A stretch of 64,000 bases of DNA. Origin: an uncultured Bacteroidota bacterium (lineage in GTDB: Bacteria; Bacteroidota; Bacteroidia; Bacteroidales; P3). Made by a program: the position numbers and the translations under genes. The stretch lies in assembly GCA_902790215.1 (NCBI GenBank), contig CADAQX010000007.1, positions 1 to 64,000 of the forward strand, read 5' to 3'. This document shows positions 56,429 to 64,000 of this stretch, in pieces; within the stretch, counting starts at the first letter, position 1; each line of letters begins with the position of its first letter. The notes beneath the pieces are model-generated. The model saw only the letters and a program-made list of their open reading frames with translations, was not told where the DNA came from and made no database searches.

Positions 56429-56977
56429 ATGCCTACAAGAATTAGATTGCAGCGTCATGGTAAAAAGAATCAACCCTTCTACCATATCGTTGTTGCGGAC
56501 GGTCGTGTACCCCGGGACGGTAAATTTATTGAGAAATTAGGCACGTACAATCCGCTGACCAACCCCGCCACCATTGAACTGAATGTCGAGCGCGCCGCCC
56601 AGTGGCTCAAGAACGGAGCCCAGCCCAGCGACACTGCCCGCCGCATTCTCTCCTACAAAGGCGCCCTGCTCAAACACCACCTGCAGGTCGGTGTCGACAA
56701 AGGTGCCATCAGCCAGGAAACTGCTGACGTGAGATTCAACGAGTGGCTCCAGGCCAAAGAGGCCAAGATAGCCGCCGCCAAGAGCGAGAACGACAACAAG
56801 CTGCGCAACGTGAAGAAAGACCGTCTCGATGCCGAGAAGAAGCACAACGAGACCGTTGCCGCCGCCGTGGCCGCCAAGCGCAAAGCTGCCGCTGAGGCCG
56901 AAGCAGCTGCCAAGGCTGAAGCCGAGGCCGCTACCGAAGAGGCTCCCGCTGCAGAAGAAGCCCCCGCTGCAGAGTAA
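56429..56977 (+). CDS. rpsP: 30S ribosomal protein S16 with Ala/Glu-rich tail
   Basis: Residues 1-85 form the S16 core (MPTRIRLQRHGKKNQPFYHI, DGRVPRDGKFIEKLGTYNP, WLKNGAQPSDTARRIL). The remaining half is a charged helix followed by an Ala/Glu-rich tail (EEAPAAEEAPAAE). The tail makes it 182 residues, against about 80-90 in many bacteria, which is usual for Bacteroidota. S16 stabilises the 30S body. A hairpin terminator separates it from rimM. Confidence 0.96.
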   Translation: MPTRIRLQRHGKKNQPFYHIVVADGRVPRDGKFIEKLGTYNPLTNPATIELNVERAAQWLKNGAQPSDTARRILSYKGALLKHHLQVGVDKGAISQETADVRFNEWLQAKEAKIAAAKSENDNKLRNVKKDRLDAEKKHNETVAAAVAAKRKAAAEAEAAAKAEAEAATEEAPAAEEAPAAE

Positions 56978-56993
56978 TCCAACAGCAAGTGAT

Positions 56994-57027
56994 AAAAAAG
57001 CGTGTTCCACCAGAGCACGCTTTTTTT
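56994..57027 (+). terminator. Hairpin terminator/attenuator between rpsP and rimM
   Basis: AAAAAAGCGTG (56994-57004) pairs with CACGCTTTTTT (57016-57026), followed by T. It would reduce read-through into rimM, or be partial. Confidence 0.75.
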
Positions 57028-57044
57028 CTTAAACCCACAGCATC

Positions 57045-57569
57045 ATGACCAAAGACGAATGCTACCGCTTAGGCAACATCACCAAGCCTTTCGGATACAA
57101 AGGACAAATGGTCTTCTATCTCGACGTGGACAGCCCGCAGGACTACGCCGACCTCGACTCGGTCTTCATAGAAACCAAGACCGGCCTTGTCCCCTACTTT
57201 TTCAAAGTGGACAATATCAACGGCAACAAGGCCGTCGTCACCTTTGAGGATCTTACTCCCGACGAAGCCCATGCCCTGGCCGGACACGACCTGTACCTGC
57301 CCCTTGACCTGCTGCCCAAGCTCACCGGCAACCAATTCTATTTCCACGAAGTTATCGGTTTCCGCGTTGTCGATAGCCAGTACGGCGACATCGGCACCCT
57401 GCAAAGCATCATCGAATACCCCGCACAACCCCTTTTCCAAATCGACAAAGAGGGCAAAGAGATACTCATTCCCATCATCGACCCAGTAATAAAACTGGTA
57501 GACAGAGAGAACAAGACCCTCCACATAGACGCTCCCAACGGCCTGATAGAGCTTTATTTGAATAGTTAG
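57045..57569 (+). CDS. rimM: 16S rRNA processing protein RimM
   Basis: The 174-residue protein has the RimM N-terminal domain (YRLGNITKPFGYKGQMVF) and the PRC-barrel half (IGFRVVDSQYGDIGTLQSI; ILIPIIDPVIKLVDRENK). It assists 30S maturation at the S19/head region. It follows rpsP, a standard pairing, although a terminator-like hairpin lies between them. Confidence 0.94.
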   Translation: MTKDECYRLGNITKPFGYKGQMVFYLDVDSPQDYADLDSVFIETKTGLVPYFFKVDNINGNKAVVTFEDLTPDEAHALAGHDLYLPLDLLPKLTGNQFYFHEVIGFRVVDSQYGDIGTLQSIIEYPAQPLFQIDKEGKEILIPIIDPVIKLVDRENKTLHIDAPNGLIELYLNS

Positions 57570-57615
57570 TAACAGCCTGTTAATATCTTTTTATCTACAT
57601 ATGCGAAAGTATATG

Positions 57616-57623
57616 TACTTTTG
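57616..57623 (+). promoter_or_regulatory. Bacteroidota -7 box (TACTTTTG) for the DksA-like gene
   Basis: It is a perfect TAnnTTTG match, 46 nt before the ATG at 57670. Confidence 0.65.
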
Positions 57624-57669
57624 CAAAGTGAAAAAAGTGTGAAATCAAAGGAATCAATCGACCACTATT

Positions 57670-58071
57670 ATGGAGAAAAAAGAACCCACACCCGAAAAAA
57701 CATGCTACTCGGCAGAAGAGTTGCAGTTCTTTAAAGAGCTCATTCTGAAAAAACGCGAGGAAGCTATACACAGTCTCGAACTGCTTAACGAAGCCGTTGC
57801 CGGCGGAGTGAACGATGTCACCGACACCGCCCCCACCTTCAAGACCCTTGAAGAAGGCAGCAATGTGCTATCGAAAGAAGAGAACTCCCGTCTCGCCGCC
57901 CGCCAGCAGAAATTCATCAAAGACCTCGATGCCGCCCTTATCCGCATTGAGAACAAGACCTACGGTATCTGCCGTGTCACAGGCAAACTCATTCCCAAGG
58001 AACGCCTCATGATTGTGCCCCACGCCACCATGACCATCGAGGCCAAGATGCAGGAGAAAAAACGCCGCTAA
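57670..58071 (+). CDS. TraR/DksA-family protein without the four-cysteine zinc finger
   Basis: The 133-residue protein has a coiled-coil N-terminal part and the DksA/TraR C-terminal region (YGICRVTGKLIPKERLMIVPHA). Only one cysteine of the usual four remains (Cys in ICRVTGK; then Thr, and no second pair). Bacteroidota members commonly lack the full site, so this is not a decay sign. DksA-like proteins bind in the secondary channel of RNA polymerase and tune transcription; the exact role here is inferred. It has its own promoter and strong terminator. Confidence 0.9.
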   Translation: MEKKEPTPEKTCYSAEELQFFKELILKKREEAIHSLELLNEAVAGGVNDVTDTAPTFKTLEEGSNVLSKEENSRLAARQQKFIKDLDAALIRIENKTYGICRVTGKLIPKERLMIVPHATMTIEAKMQEKKRR

Positions 58072-58102
58072 CTGCCGCACCTAATACAACCCACATATAT
58101 CC

Positions 58103-58134
58103 CGGCAAGACGGCTACCGTCTTGCCGCTTTTTT
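58103..58134 (+). terminator. Rho-independent terminator of the DksA-like gene
   Basis: GGCAAGACGG (58104-58113) pairs perfectly with CCGTCTTGCC (58117-58126), followed by GCTTTTTT. Confidence 0.9.
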
Positions 58135-58208
58135 ACATTCTGAAAGGAAAAACAGCAACTGCTGTGCCTGACAGCACAACTGTATAGCAATTATTTAACA
58201 TCTTGATT

Positions 58209-58823
58209 ATGAAAAGACAAATACCCATCATTCTGACGGTCATAATCATGCTGGGGTGCATGCCCAGCTGCACCACGCCGCAGCAACCCAAAAACGAAGA
58301 GACCATGACAACAGAATTGACACCCTTCGACGTTCAGCAAGAGTTTGCGAAGAACGGTTTCAACTGGTTCACCGAGAATCTGATACTCTGCAGCGGAGAC
58401 ACTGCAGCCAGCAATGCCATGACCATTGGCTGGGGCGGAATAGGCAACTATCTGGGCCACGAGCGCCCGGCAGTGACTGTCTATGTAGCTCCCGCACGCT
58501 ACACCTGGCAGTTTATGGAACGCTATCCCCGTTTCACCATCATGCAGTTTGACGACCCCGAAGTGGCAAAGTATATGGGCAGCCATAGCGGCCGCGACGG
58601 CGACAAAGCCGCTGCCCTTGGCCTCCACGTGGCCTATACAGAACACGGCACACCCTATTACGAAGAGGCCACAACGGTGATTGAATGCGAGACCATGACA
58701 GCATGGCACCAGACCGAAGCCGATTTCCGCAACGACACCCCGCGCCAGTGGTACAACGGCTTCGAGGCCGGTATCCACACCGTATATATCGGCGAGGTAA
58801 TCGGTGCCTGGCGCCGACAGTAG
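58209..58823 (+). CDS. Flavin-reductase-like (FMN-binding split barrel) lipoprotein
   Basis: It starts at ATG 58209 (a TTG two codons earlier is less likely). The 204-residue protein has a lipoprotein signal ending MPSC and a flavin-reductase-like split barrel (NWFTENLILCSGD..NAMTIGWGGIGNYLG; AVTVYVAPARYTWQFME; FEAGIHTVYIGEVIG). Relatives bind FMN and reduce flavins or act as redox partners; a lipoprotein form implies a periplasmic or surface flavin role. It is followed after 18 bases by the PhzF gene, probably co-transcribed. Confidence 0.82.
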   Translation: MKRQIPIILTVIIMLGCMPSCTTPQQPKNEETMTTELTPFDVQQEFAKNGFNWFTENLILCSGDTAASNAMTIGWGGIGNYLGHERPAVTVYVAPARYTWQFMERYPRFTIMQFDDPEVAKYMGSHSGRDGDKAAALGLHVAYTEHGTPYYEEATTVIECETMTAWHQTEADFRNDTPRQWYNGFEAGIHTVYIGEVIGAWRRQ

Positions 58824-58841
58824 CCACAATACCCCATCGCC

Positions 58842-59678
58842 ATGGAATACTATATCGTCGACGCTTTTTCCGACAAGCCTTTCGGCGGCAACCCAGCCGG
58901 AGTGGTGCTGCTGGGCAACAACGACTTTCCCAATGAAGGGCTGATGCTGCAAGTGGCCGCCGAGTTGCGCTATTCGGAGACTGCCTTTGTGCGACGCCAT
59001 TCGGCAAACGAGTACACCCTGCGCTATTTCACCCCCAAGCATGAAGTGGAACTTTGCGGCCACGCCACCGTGGCCACTTTCTCGCTCCTGCACCGCAAAG
59101 GTTTGGCAGCAGGGCAATGCCTGTGCCACACCAAGGCCGGAGACCTAGCCATAGAGGCCGACACTCGGGTAATGATGCAGATGGCCGTGCCACGCATTGT
59201 GGACACTGTCCGGCATCCCGCCGACATCTACAAAGCCGTGGGCTTGCCCAGCTATGAGCCCTCGCTGCCCGTACAGATAGCCTATTCCGGATTGGCCGAC
59301 ATCATGCTGCCCCTGCCCGACGTGGCCTCATTGCAAGCGCTGCAGCCCGACATGGAGGCCATCACAGCGCTGACCCGACAGCTCAACGCGGTCAGCATCC
59401 ACCCCTTTGCCTTCGGCCATGACGGCTACACAGCACATGTACGCGATTTCGCCCCTCTCTACGGCGTTCCCGAAGAGTCGGCCACCGGCACAGCCAACGC
59501 CGCACTGACCTATTACCTAATGCAGAACAATCTAATATCACCCACTGGAGAATACACCTTCCTGCAAGGCGAAGCGATGGGCCGGCCTTCTGTGGTGGCC
59601 ACACGGATTACATCCGACGGCACCCTGTACGTGGGCGGCACCGCCGCCATAGTCGCCCAAGGCGAACTGCTGCCGTGA
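58842..59678 (+). CDS. PhzF-family isomerase
   Basis: The 278-residue protein has the PhzF fold with two similar halves, the N-terminal FGGNPAGVVLL, the catalytic-Glu region ELRYSETAFV (Glu about 45) and the CGHATVATF motif. The C-terminal half has EESATGTANAALTYYL. Family members do trans-2,3-dihydro-3-hydroxyanthranilate isomerisation or related epimerisations; no other phenazine genes are present, so the substrate is unknown. It follows the flavin-reductase-like gene. Confidence 0.93.
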   Translation: MEYYIVDAFSDKPFGGNPAGVVLLGNNDFPNEGLMLQVAAELRYSETAFVRRHSANEYTLRYFTPKHEVELCGHATVATFSLLHRKGLAAGQCLCHTKAGDLAIEADTRVMMQMAVPRIVDTVRHPADIYKAVGLPSYEPSLPVQIAYSGLADIMLPLPDVASLQALQPDMEAITALTRQLNAVSIHPFAFGHDGYTAHVRDFAPLYGVPEESATGTANAALTYYLMQNNLISPTGEYTFLQGEAMGRPSVVATRITSDGTLYVGGTAAIVAQGELLP

Positions 59679-59680
59679 CA

Positions 59681-61378
59681 CTAAAGCCGCGGAATGGCGG
59701 CAAGCAAGCGCTGGGTATAGGGGTGCTGCGGATTGGCGAAGAGCTGGTCAGAGGGACCTTCTTCCACTATGCGTCCCTTTTCCATCACCATGATGCGGTC
59801 GGAGAAGAATTTGACCACAGAGAGGTCGTGGGTTATAAAGATGTAGGTGTAGCCGTAATGCTCCTTCAAGTCGTTAAGCAGGTTGAGCACTTGCGCCTGC
59901 ACAGAGACATCAAGGGCTGATACGCTTTCGTCGCAGATGACCAGTTCGGGCTGCAGCACCAGCGCACGTGCGATACAGACACGCTGCCGCTGACCACCGC
60001 TGAACTCATGGGGATAGCGGTTGAACCACTCCTCGGAGAGCCCTACCTGATGCATTAGTTCCCTGACCCGTTCACGTCGTTGGCTGTCGCTGTCAAGCAA
60101 ATGGTGGCTGCGGAGTGGCTCAAGGATTGCCTCGCCAACCGTGATACGCGGATTAAGCGATGAGTAAGGGTCTTGGAACACAATCTGCATCTTTCGCCGC
60201 AAGGCCTTCTGCTCCGAGAACGACAGTTTGTCAAGGCTCACACCGTCGTATTCCACAGTGCCGGCACTGCGCTCTATCAGTTGCAGGATGGCACGTCCCA
60301 ATGTGCTTTTCCCGCAGCCGCTTTCGCCAACCAGTCCCACGGTCTCGCCCCGAAACACATCAAACGACAAGCCGTCAACAGCCTTCAATTCCTGCATTAC
60401 CTTGCCGAAAAGATTTTTCTTGAGGGCATACGTCACCTCCAAATCGCGCACCCGCAGCAGAGGTGTGGCAGATATTTCCCGCTTCACGGCGGGTGTCTGC
60501 ACCTCCTGCGGCACATTGCCTTCAAGAAAGTCCTGCACCGTGGGCAGCCTGTGTGGACGGCTGTCAAGTGGCGGGCGACAAGCAAGCAATCCCCGTGTGT
60601 AGGGATGTTGCGGATGATAGAGGACCTGCTCAGCCGTACCCTGCTCCACAATCTCACCTTTGTACATGACTGCCACATCGTCGGCTATCTGGGCGATGAC
60701 ACCCAAGTCGTGGGTAATAAAGATGATGCCAATCTGATATTTGTTCTGTAGTGTGCGGAGCAATTCAAGAATAGTCTTCTGCACCGTCACGTCAAGAGCC
60801 GTGGTGGGTTCGTCTGCTATAAGGAGGTCGGGATGGCAAATCAAGGCCATGGCAATCATCACGCGCTGTTTTTGTCCACCGCTGATTTCATGCGGGTAGC
60901 TGTCGAATATTTTTTCAGGGCGAGGAAGCATAACCTCCTCGAAGAGTTCTATCACCCTGCGCCGAGCCTCTGCCTTGTCAACTTTTTCGTGCGCCAACAG
61001 CATTTCCATCACCTGTTCACCACATTTATGCACAGGGTTAAGGCTTGTCATAGGTTCCTGGAAAATCATCGACACATGCCGTCCCAACTCGATATGCTCC
61101 ACAGCCTCCTGCTGCCCGTCGGCAAAGAGACGTATGCTCCCCGTTACCCTACAGGCCGGCGGCTTGGGCAACAGCCCCATGACAGCCAACGAACTGACTG
61201 ACTTGCCACTGCCTGATTCGCCCACAATACCAAGTGTGCGGCCTCGGCAGACCTCAAAACTCACATCCTTCACCGCAACATTCACCTCGCCGTCATGCAC
61301 AAACTCGACACGCAGGTGTTCCACTTGCAGTACTTTCCCGTCGCCTGCAGCGCCGGACATATCCCGAACATTATCCAT
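59681..61378 (-). CDS. Two-domain peptide-type ABC transporter ATPase (DppD-DppF-like fusion)
   Basis: At 565 residues it joins two ABC ATPase domains. The first has Walker [12 protein letters not shown] (about 54-64) and signature [11 protein letters not shown]. The second has Walker [10 protein letters not shown] (about 355) and signature [14 protein letters not shown]. Each is followed by an oligopeptide/dipeptide C-terminal segment ([22 protein letters not shown]). It powers uptake or export by Dpp/Opp/Yej-type permeases; no permease or binding protein lies in the window, so the substrate is uncertain. It is convergent with phzF. Confidence 0.93.
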   Translation of the reverse strand: MDNVRDMSGAAGDGKVLQVEHLRVEFVHDGEVNVAVKDVSFEVCRGRTLGIVGESGSGKSVSSLAVMGLLPKPPACRVTGSIRLFADGQQEAVEHIELGRHVSMIFQEPMTSLNPVHKCGEQVMEMLLAHEKVDKAEARRRVIELFEEVMLPRPEKIFDSYPHEISGGQKQRVMIAMALICHPDLLIADEPTTALDVTVQKTILELLRTLQNKYQIGIIFITHDLGVIAQIADDVAVMYKGEIVEQGTAEQVLYHPQHPYTRGLLACRPPLDSRPHRLPTVQDFLEGNVPQEVQTPAVKREISATPLLRVRDLEVTYALKKNLFGKVMQELKAVDGLSFDVFRGETVGLVGESGCGKSTLGRAILQLIERSAGTVEYDGVSLDKLSFSEQKALRRKMQIVFQDPYSSLNPRITVGEAILEPLRSHHLLDSDSQRRERVRELMHQVGLSEEWFNRYPHEFSGGQRQRVCIARALVLQPELVICDESVSALDVSVQAQVLNLLNDLKEHYGYTYIFITHDLSVVKFFSDRIMVMEKGRIVEEGPSDQLFANPQHPYTQRLLAAIPRL

Positions 61379-61505
61379 TGCTATCCAAGTTTAACATTCT
61401 ATATTACACATTCATGACTCATCCGTTGCCCTGATAAAGATTGGCAAAACGGACATTATTTTCACTAAAACGCAGAATTATTCTTTTTATTTGAAGAATA
61501 ATGTG

Positions 61506-61513
61506 TAAATTTG
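61506..61513 (+). promoter_or_regulatory. Bacteroidota -7 box (TAAATTTG) for rocD
   Basis: It is a TAnnTTTG match, 85 nt before the ATG at 61599. Confidence 0.55.
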
Positions 61514-61598
61514 CAAATTATTTCGGAGAACGTACCCACCTACACCGACATAACACAGAACAATCAATAAAATAACAACATATAAAAACAACGACATT

Positions 61599-62819
61599 AT
61601 GACGAAATCAGAAGAATTCATGGAAATGGAAGCCCGTTACGGCGCTCACAACTATCATCCCCTGCCCGTCGTCCTCGCCAAAGGCGAAGGCGCATTTGTG
61701 TGGGACTGCGAAGGCAAACGCTATTTTGACTTCCTTTCCGCCTACTCCGCCGTCAACCAAGGCCATTGTCACCCCAAGATTATCAAGGCTCTCTGCGACC
61801 AGGCTCACCAGCTCACCCTCAGCAGCCGTGCGTTCTACAACAACTGCCTTGGCGAATGGGAGAAATATGTCACCGAGTATTTCGGCTACGACAAGGTGCT
61901 GCCCATGAACAGCGGTGCCGAAGCCGACGAGACTGCCCTGAAACTTGCCCGCCGCTGGGGTGTGGTGAAAAAAGGCATCCCCAACGACGAAGTGATGATT
62001 GTCTGCTGCGAAGGCAACTTCCACGGCCGCACCATCACCATCATCACCATGAGCAACGACCCGGAGAGCTATGCCAACTACGGTCCTATGACCCCCGGTT
62101 TCCTCCGCATACCTTACAACGACCCCGCCGCACTGGAGAAGGTTCTCGAAGAGCATGGCAAGAAGATTGCCGGTTTCCTGGTTGAGCCCATCCAAGGCGA
62201 GGCTGGTGTATATGTTCCCGACGAGGGTTACCTCAAGAAATGCTACGACATCTGTCACAAGCACAACGTGCTCTTCATGGCCGACGAGGTGCAGTGCGGT
62301 ATTGCCCGTACCGGCAAGATGCTGGCTTGCGACCACGAAGGCGTGCGTCCCGACATCCTCATCCTCGGCAAAGCCCTCGGTGGCGGTGTTGTGCCCGTCA
62401 GCTGCGTGTTGGCCGACGACGACATCATGCTGAACATCAAACCCGGTGAGCACGGCTCCACTTTCGGTGGCAACCCCATTGCCGCCAAAGTCTCCATTGC
62501 CGCCCTGCAGGTCATCAAGGACGAGCACCTGATGGAGAACGCCGAGCGTTTGGGCAAAATCTTCCGCGAGGAGATGAGCAACTTCAAGAGCCCCATGATC
62601 GAGAAAGTACGCGGCAAGGGCCTCTTGAACGCCATCATCATCAAGCCCCACAACGGCAAGGAAGCTTGGGATGTGTGCTTAAAGATGCGCGACATGGGCG
62701 TGCTGGCCAAACCCACACACCAGCACATTATCCGCTTTGCTCCTCCGCTGGTCATCACCGAAGAGCAACTGCGCGAAGCCATGGATATCATCAAGAAGGC
62801 CATCGCCTCCTTCGAATGA
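61599..62819 (+). CDS. rocD: Ornithine--oxo-acid aminotransferase
   Basis: The 406-residue PLP enzyme has the class-III aminotransferase features [15 protein letters not shown] and [24 protein letters not shown] carries the Asp for the PLP nitrogen, and [14 protein letters not shown] carries the Schiff-base Lys. Length and sequence fit ornithine delta-aminotransferase, which makes glutamate semialdehyde from ornithine and 2-oxoglutarate; acetylornithine transaminase is the main alternative. Codon use is strongly biased. A long terminator follows. Confidence 0.93.
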   Translation: MTKSEEFMEMEARYGAHNYHPLPVVLAKGEGAFVWDCEGKRYFDFLSAYSAVNQGHCHPKIIKALCDQAHQLTLSSRAFYNNCLGEWEKYVTEYFGYDKVLPMNSGAEADETALKLARRWGVVKKGIPNDEVMIVCCEGNFHGRTITIITMSNDPESYANYGPMTPGFLRIPYNDPAALEKVLEEHGKKIAGFLVEPIQGEAGVYVPDEGYLKKCYDICHKHNVLFMADEVQCGIARTGKMLACDHEGVRPDILILGKALGGGVVPVSCVLADDDIMLNIKPGEHGSTFGGNPIAAKVSIAALQVIKDEHLMENAERLGKIFREEMSNFKSPMIEKVRGKGLLNAIIIKPHNGKEAWDVCLKMRDMGVLAKPTHQHIIRFAPPLVITEEQLREAMDIIKKAIASFE

Positions 62820-62850
62820 TTCTTCCCTTTATCCCTTTGGGTTTATAATC

Positions 62851-62893
62851 ACAAAGGACACCCTTGCATACACTTAGGGTGTCCTTTGTTTTT
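62851..62893 (+). terminator. Strong terminator of rocD
   Basis: ACAAAGGACACCCT (62851-62864) pairs perfectly over 14 bp with AGGGTGTCCTTTGT (62876-62889), followed by TTTTT. Confidence 0.9.
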
Positions 62894-62942
62894 CCCGACA
62901 TCCAAGTTCGAACAAAAAAGTCAGTGATTGCGAAAAAAAGCG

Positions 62943-62950
62943 TATCTTTG
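62943..62950 (+). promoter_or_regulatory. Bacteroidota -7 box (TATCTTTG) for the GH3 gene
   Basis: It is a perfect TAnnTTTG match after an A-rich tract, 26 nt before the ATG at 62977. Confidence 0.65.
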
Positions 62951-62976
62951 CAAAGCGAAATTATATATAATTATTG

Positions 62977-64000
62977 ATGAAAAAAATTATTATTTGGGCC
63001 TTGATTCTGGTGTTTTGCGGTGTCGGGCTGCTATTGACAAGAAAAACTATCACCGGGTCAATAATTCCAGTGTGTCGCAGTGTCTGGGCACAGACGCAGC
63101 ATTTTCCATTTCAGGATACTACACTGAGTGTGGACGAGCGCGTAGAGGACTTGCTATCGCGGCTGACGTTGGAGGACAAGCTGGGCATGATGCAGCACCG
63201 AAACCCCGCTATCCCGTCGTTGGGGCTACCGGCCTACAGCTGGTGGAATGAAGCCCTGCACGGTGTGGGCCGCAACGGACAGGCCACTGTGTGGCCCATG
63301 CCGATTGCCTTGGCGGCCACCTTTGACCCCGGAACCGTGCAAAGGGTATTCGAGGAGGTGGCTCTCGAAGCTTGCGAAAAATATCATCAGGCTCGAAAAA
63401 CCATCCTCAGTCATGCATTGCGTAAGCCCGAAGACTATACAGGGTTGACATTCTTCACTCCCAACGTCAACATCTTCCGCGACCCGCGTTGGGGACGCGG
63501 CATGGAAACCTACGGCGAAGACCCTTACTTGTCGGGTATCATGGGGTTGGCATGTGTGCAGGGGCTACAGGGCGGAGAGCCTTGGCAGGACGGGCTTCTC
63601 ACGGCAGCCTGCCTAAAGCATCTGGCCGTACACAGCGGTCCCGAAGGTGTGCGCCACGAGTTTGACGCACAAGTGTCCCCCCGCGACCTATGGACCACTT
63701 ACCTGCCCGCATTTGAATATGTCATCAAGAACAGCGACGTGCAGCAGGTGATGTGCGGCTTCAACCGCCTCAATGGCGAACCCTGCTGCACCAGTGACCA
63801 CTTGTTAGTAAACATCCTACGAAACAGATGGGGGTATGACGGCATTGTTGTAACCGACTGCTGGGCCTTGAACGACTGCTGGGATCGCGACACTGTCATC
63901 CCTCGCCACAAAACCCACCCTACCGCCGTCCAGGCAGCAAGAGCGGCCTTTGGCAGCGAAGTGGACTTGGAATGCGGCAGCGGCTTGGATGCCCTGCGTA
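62977..64000 (+). CDS. Exported GH3-family beta-glycosidase (3' end missing)
   Basis: The frame is open from ATG 62977 to the window edge (341 residues visible). After a hydrophobic N-terminal signal (IIIWALILVFCGVGLLL) comes the GH3 N-terminal barrel: LPAYSWWNEALHGVGRNG, WPMPIALAATFD, PNVNIFRDPRWGRGMETYGEDP and KHLAVHSGPE. The VVTDCWAL motif carries the catalytic nucleophile, probably Asp294. The YSWWNEALHG signature is typical of beta-xylosidase/beta-glucosidase GH3 enzymes such as Bxl types. It probably releases xylose or glucose from plant oligosaccharides in the periplasm. The C-terminal domain with the acid/base residue lies beyond the window. Confidence 0.9.
   Translation, partial: MKKIIIWALILVFCGVGLLLTRKTITGSIIPVCRSVWAQTQHFPFQDTTLSVDERVEDLLSRLTLEDKLGMMQHRNPAIPSLGLPAYSWWNEALHGVGRNGQATVWPMPIALAATFDPGTVQRVFEEVALEACEKYHQARKTILSHALRKPEDYTGLTFFTPNVNIFRDPRWGRGMETYGEDPYLSGIMGLACVQGLQGGEPWQDGLLTAACLKHLAVHSGPEGVRHEFDAQVSPRDLWTTYLPAFEYVIKNSDVQQVMCGFNRLNGEPCCTSDHLLVNILRNRWGYDGIVVTDCWALNDCWDRDTVIPRHKTHPTAVQAARAAFGSEVDLECGSGLDALR

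Overview
The window looks like a chromosomal segment of a Bacteroidales bacterium (Bacteroidota), probably host-associated. The support is: many TAnnTTTG -7 promoter boxes; surface proteins with type IX secretion (T9SS) type A C-terminal sorting domains; and Bacteroidales-type families (BT_3928 family, DUF4293, DUF1599, DUF2975 with an HTH partner, a folP-cdaA pair, a short phosphatidylserine decarboxylase, and an S16 with a long Ala/Glu tail). I see no rRNA, tRNA, CRISPR array or intact insertion sequence. The species cannot be named from the sequence alone.

Layout. 1-3752 (minus): a truncated secreted IgGFc-binding/PKD protein and a polysaccharide flippase. 4066-6987 (plus): a GH20-family lipoprotein lacking the catalytic Asp-Glu pair, and an EamA transporter. 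7082-8124 (minus): a YfcE-like phosphodiesterase and a GHKL ATPase. 8287-14959 (plus): a lipoprotein, an undecaprenyl-phosphate sugar-1-phosphate transferase, an FKBP lipoprotein, a CHASE2 membrane protein and an exported caspase-fold protein with eight Sel1 repeats; the last three are tightly packed. 15887-17287 (minus): arginine decarboxylase. 17438-21241 (minus): a gingipain-like C25 protease. 21315-28820 (minus): a housekeeping run (DUF1599, BT_3928, DUF4293, tsaE, rsfS, ftsH, cdsA, psd, RluA-type synthase). 29125-30988 (plus): folP and cdaA. 31521-46179 (minus): three large T9SS fibronectin-type-III proteins; two are tandem duplicates, both frameshifted. 46431-50329 (plus): DUF2975 protein, HTH regulator, M16 peptidase. 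50857-56204 (minus): a small lipoprotein, mutS2, a nitrilase, an LRR protein, ribF. 56429-59678 (plus): rpsP, rimM, a DksA-like protein, a flavin-reductase-like lipoprotein, PhzF. Then a two-domain ABC ATPase (minus), ornithine aminotransferase, and the start of a GH3 glycosidase running off the right end.

The most distinctive feature is the intergenic DNA. Many gaps are filled by arrays of 7-9 bp repeats (for example TTGAGAA, TTCAACT, GTTGATAT, TTGATTGCT) around a few short conserved cores, chiefly TGCGGCAGCAACT. The arrays often run up to start and stop codons. In the usual orientation the arm downstream of a gene carries TGA in all three frames, while the arm upstream of the next gene has no stops. 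The same arrays occur inside coding regions: in all four genes that carry a T9SS sorting domain (just before that domain) and in the signal-peptide region of the FKBP lipoprotein. A second family, about 330 bp and palindromic, has two fuller copies and one partial inverted copy.

Functionally, the sugar-phosphate transferase and flippase fit cell-surface glycan synthesis. The C25 protease and fn3 proteins are exported through T9SS, which in studied relatives attaches cargo to a surface polysaccharide. The flippase and the two tandem fn3 genes share an upstream motif, which suggests common control. The CHASE2/caspase/Sel1 pair is the best candidate here for an uncharacterised envelope-sensing or proteolytic system.
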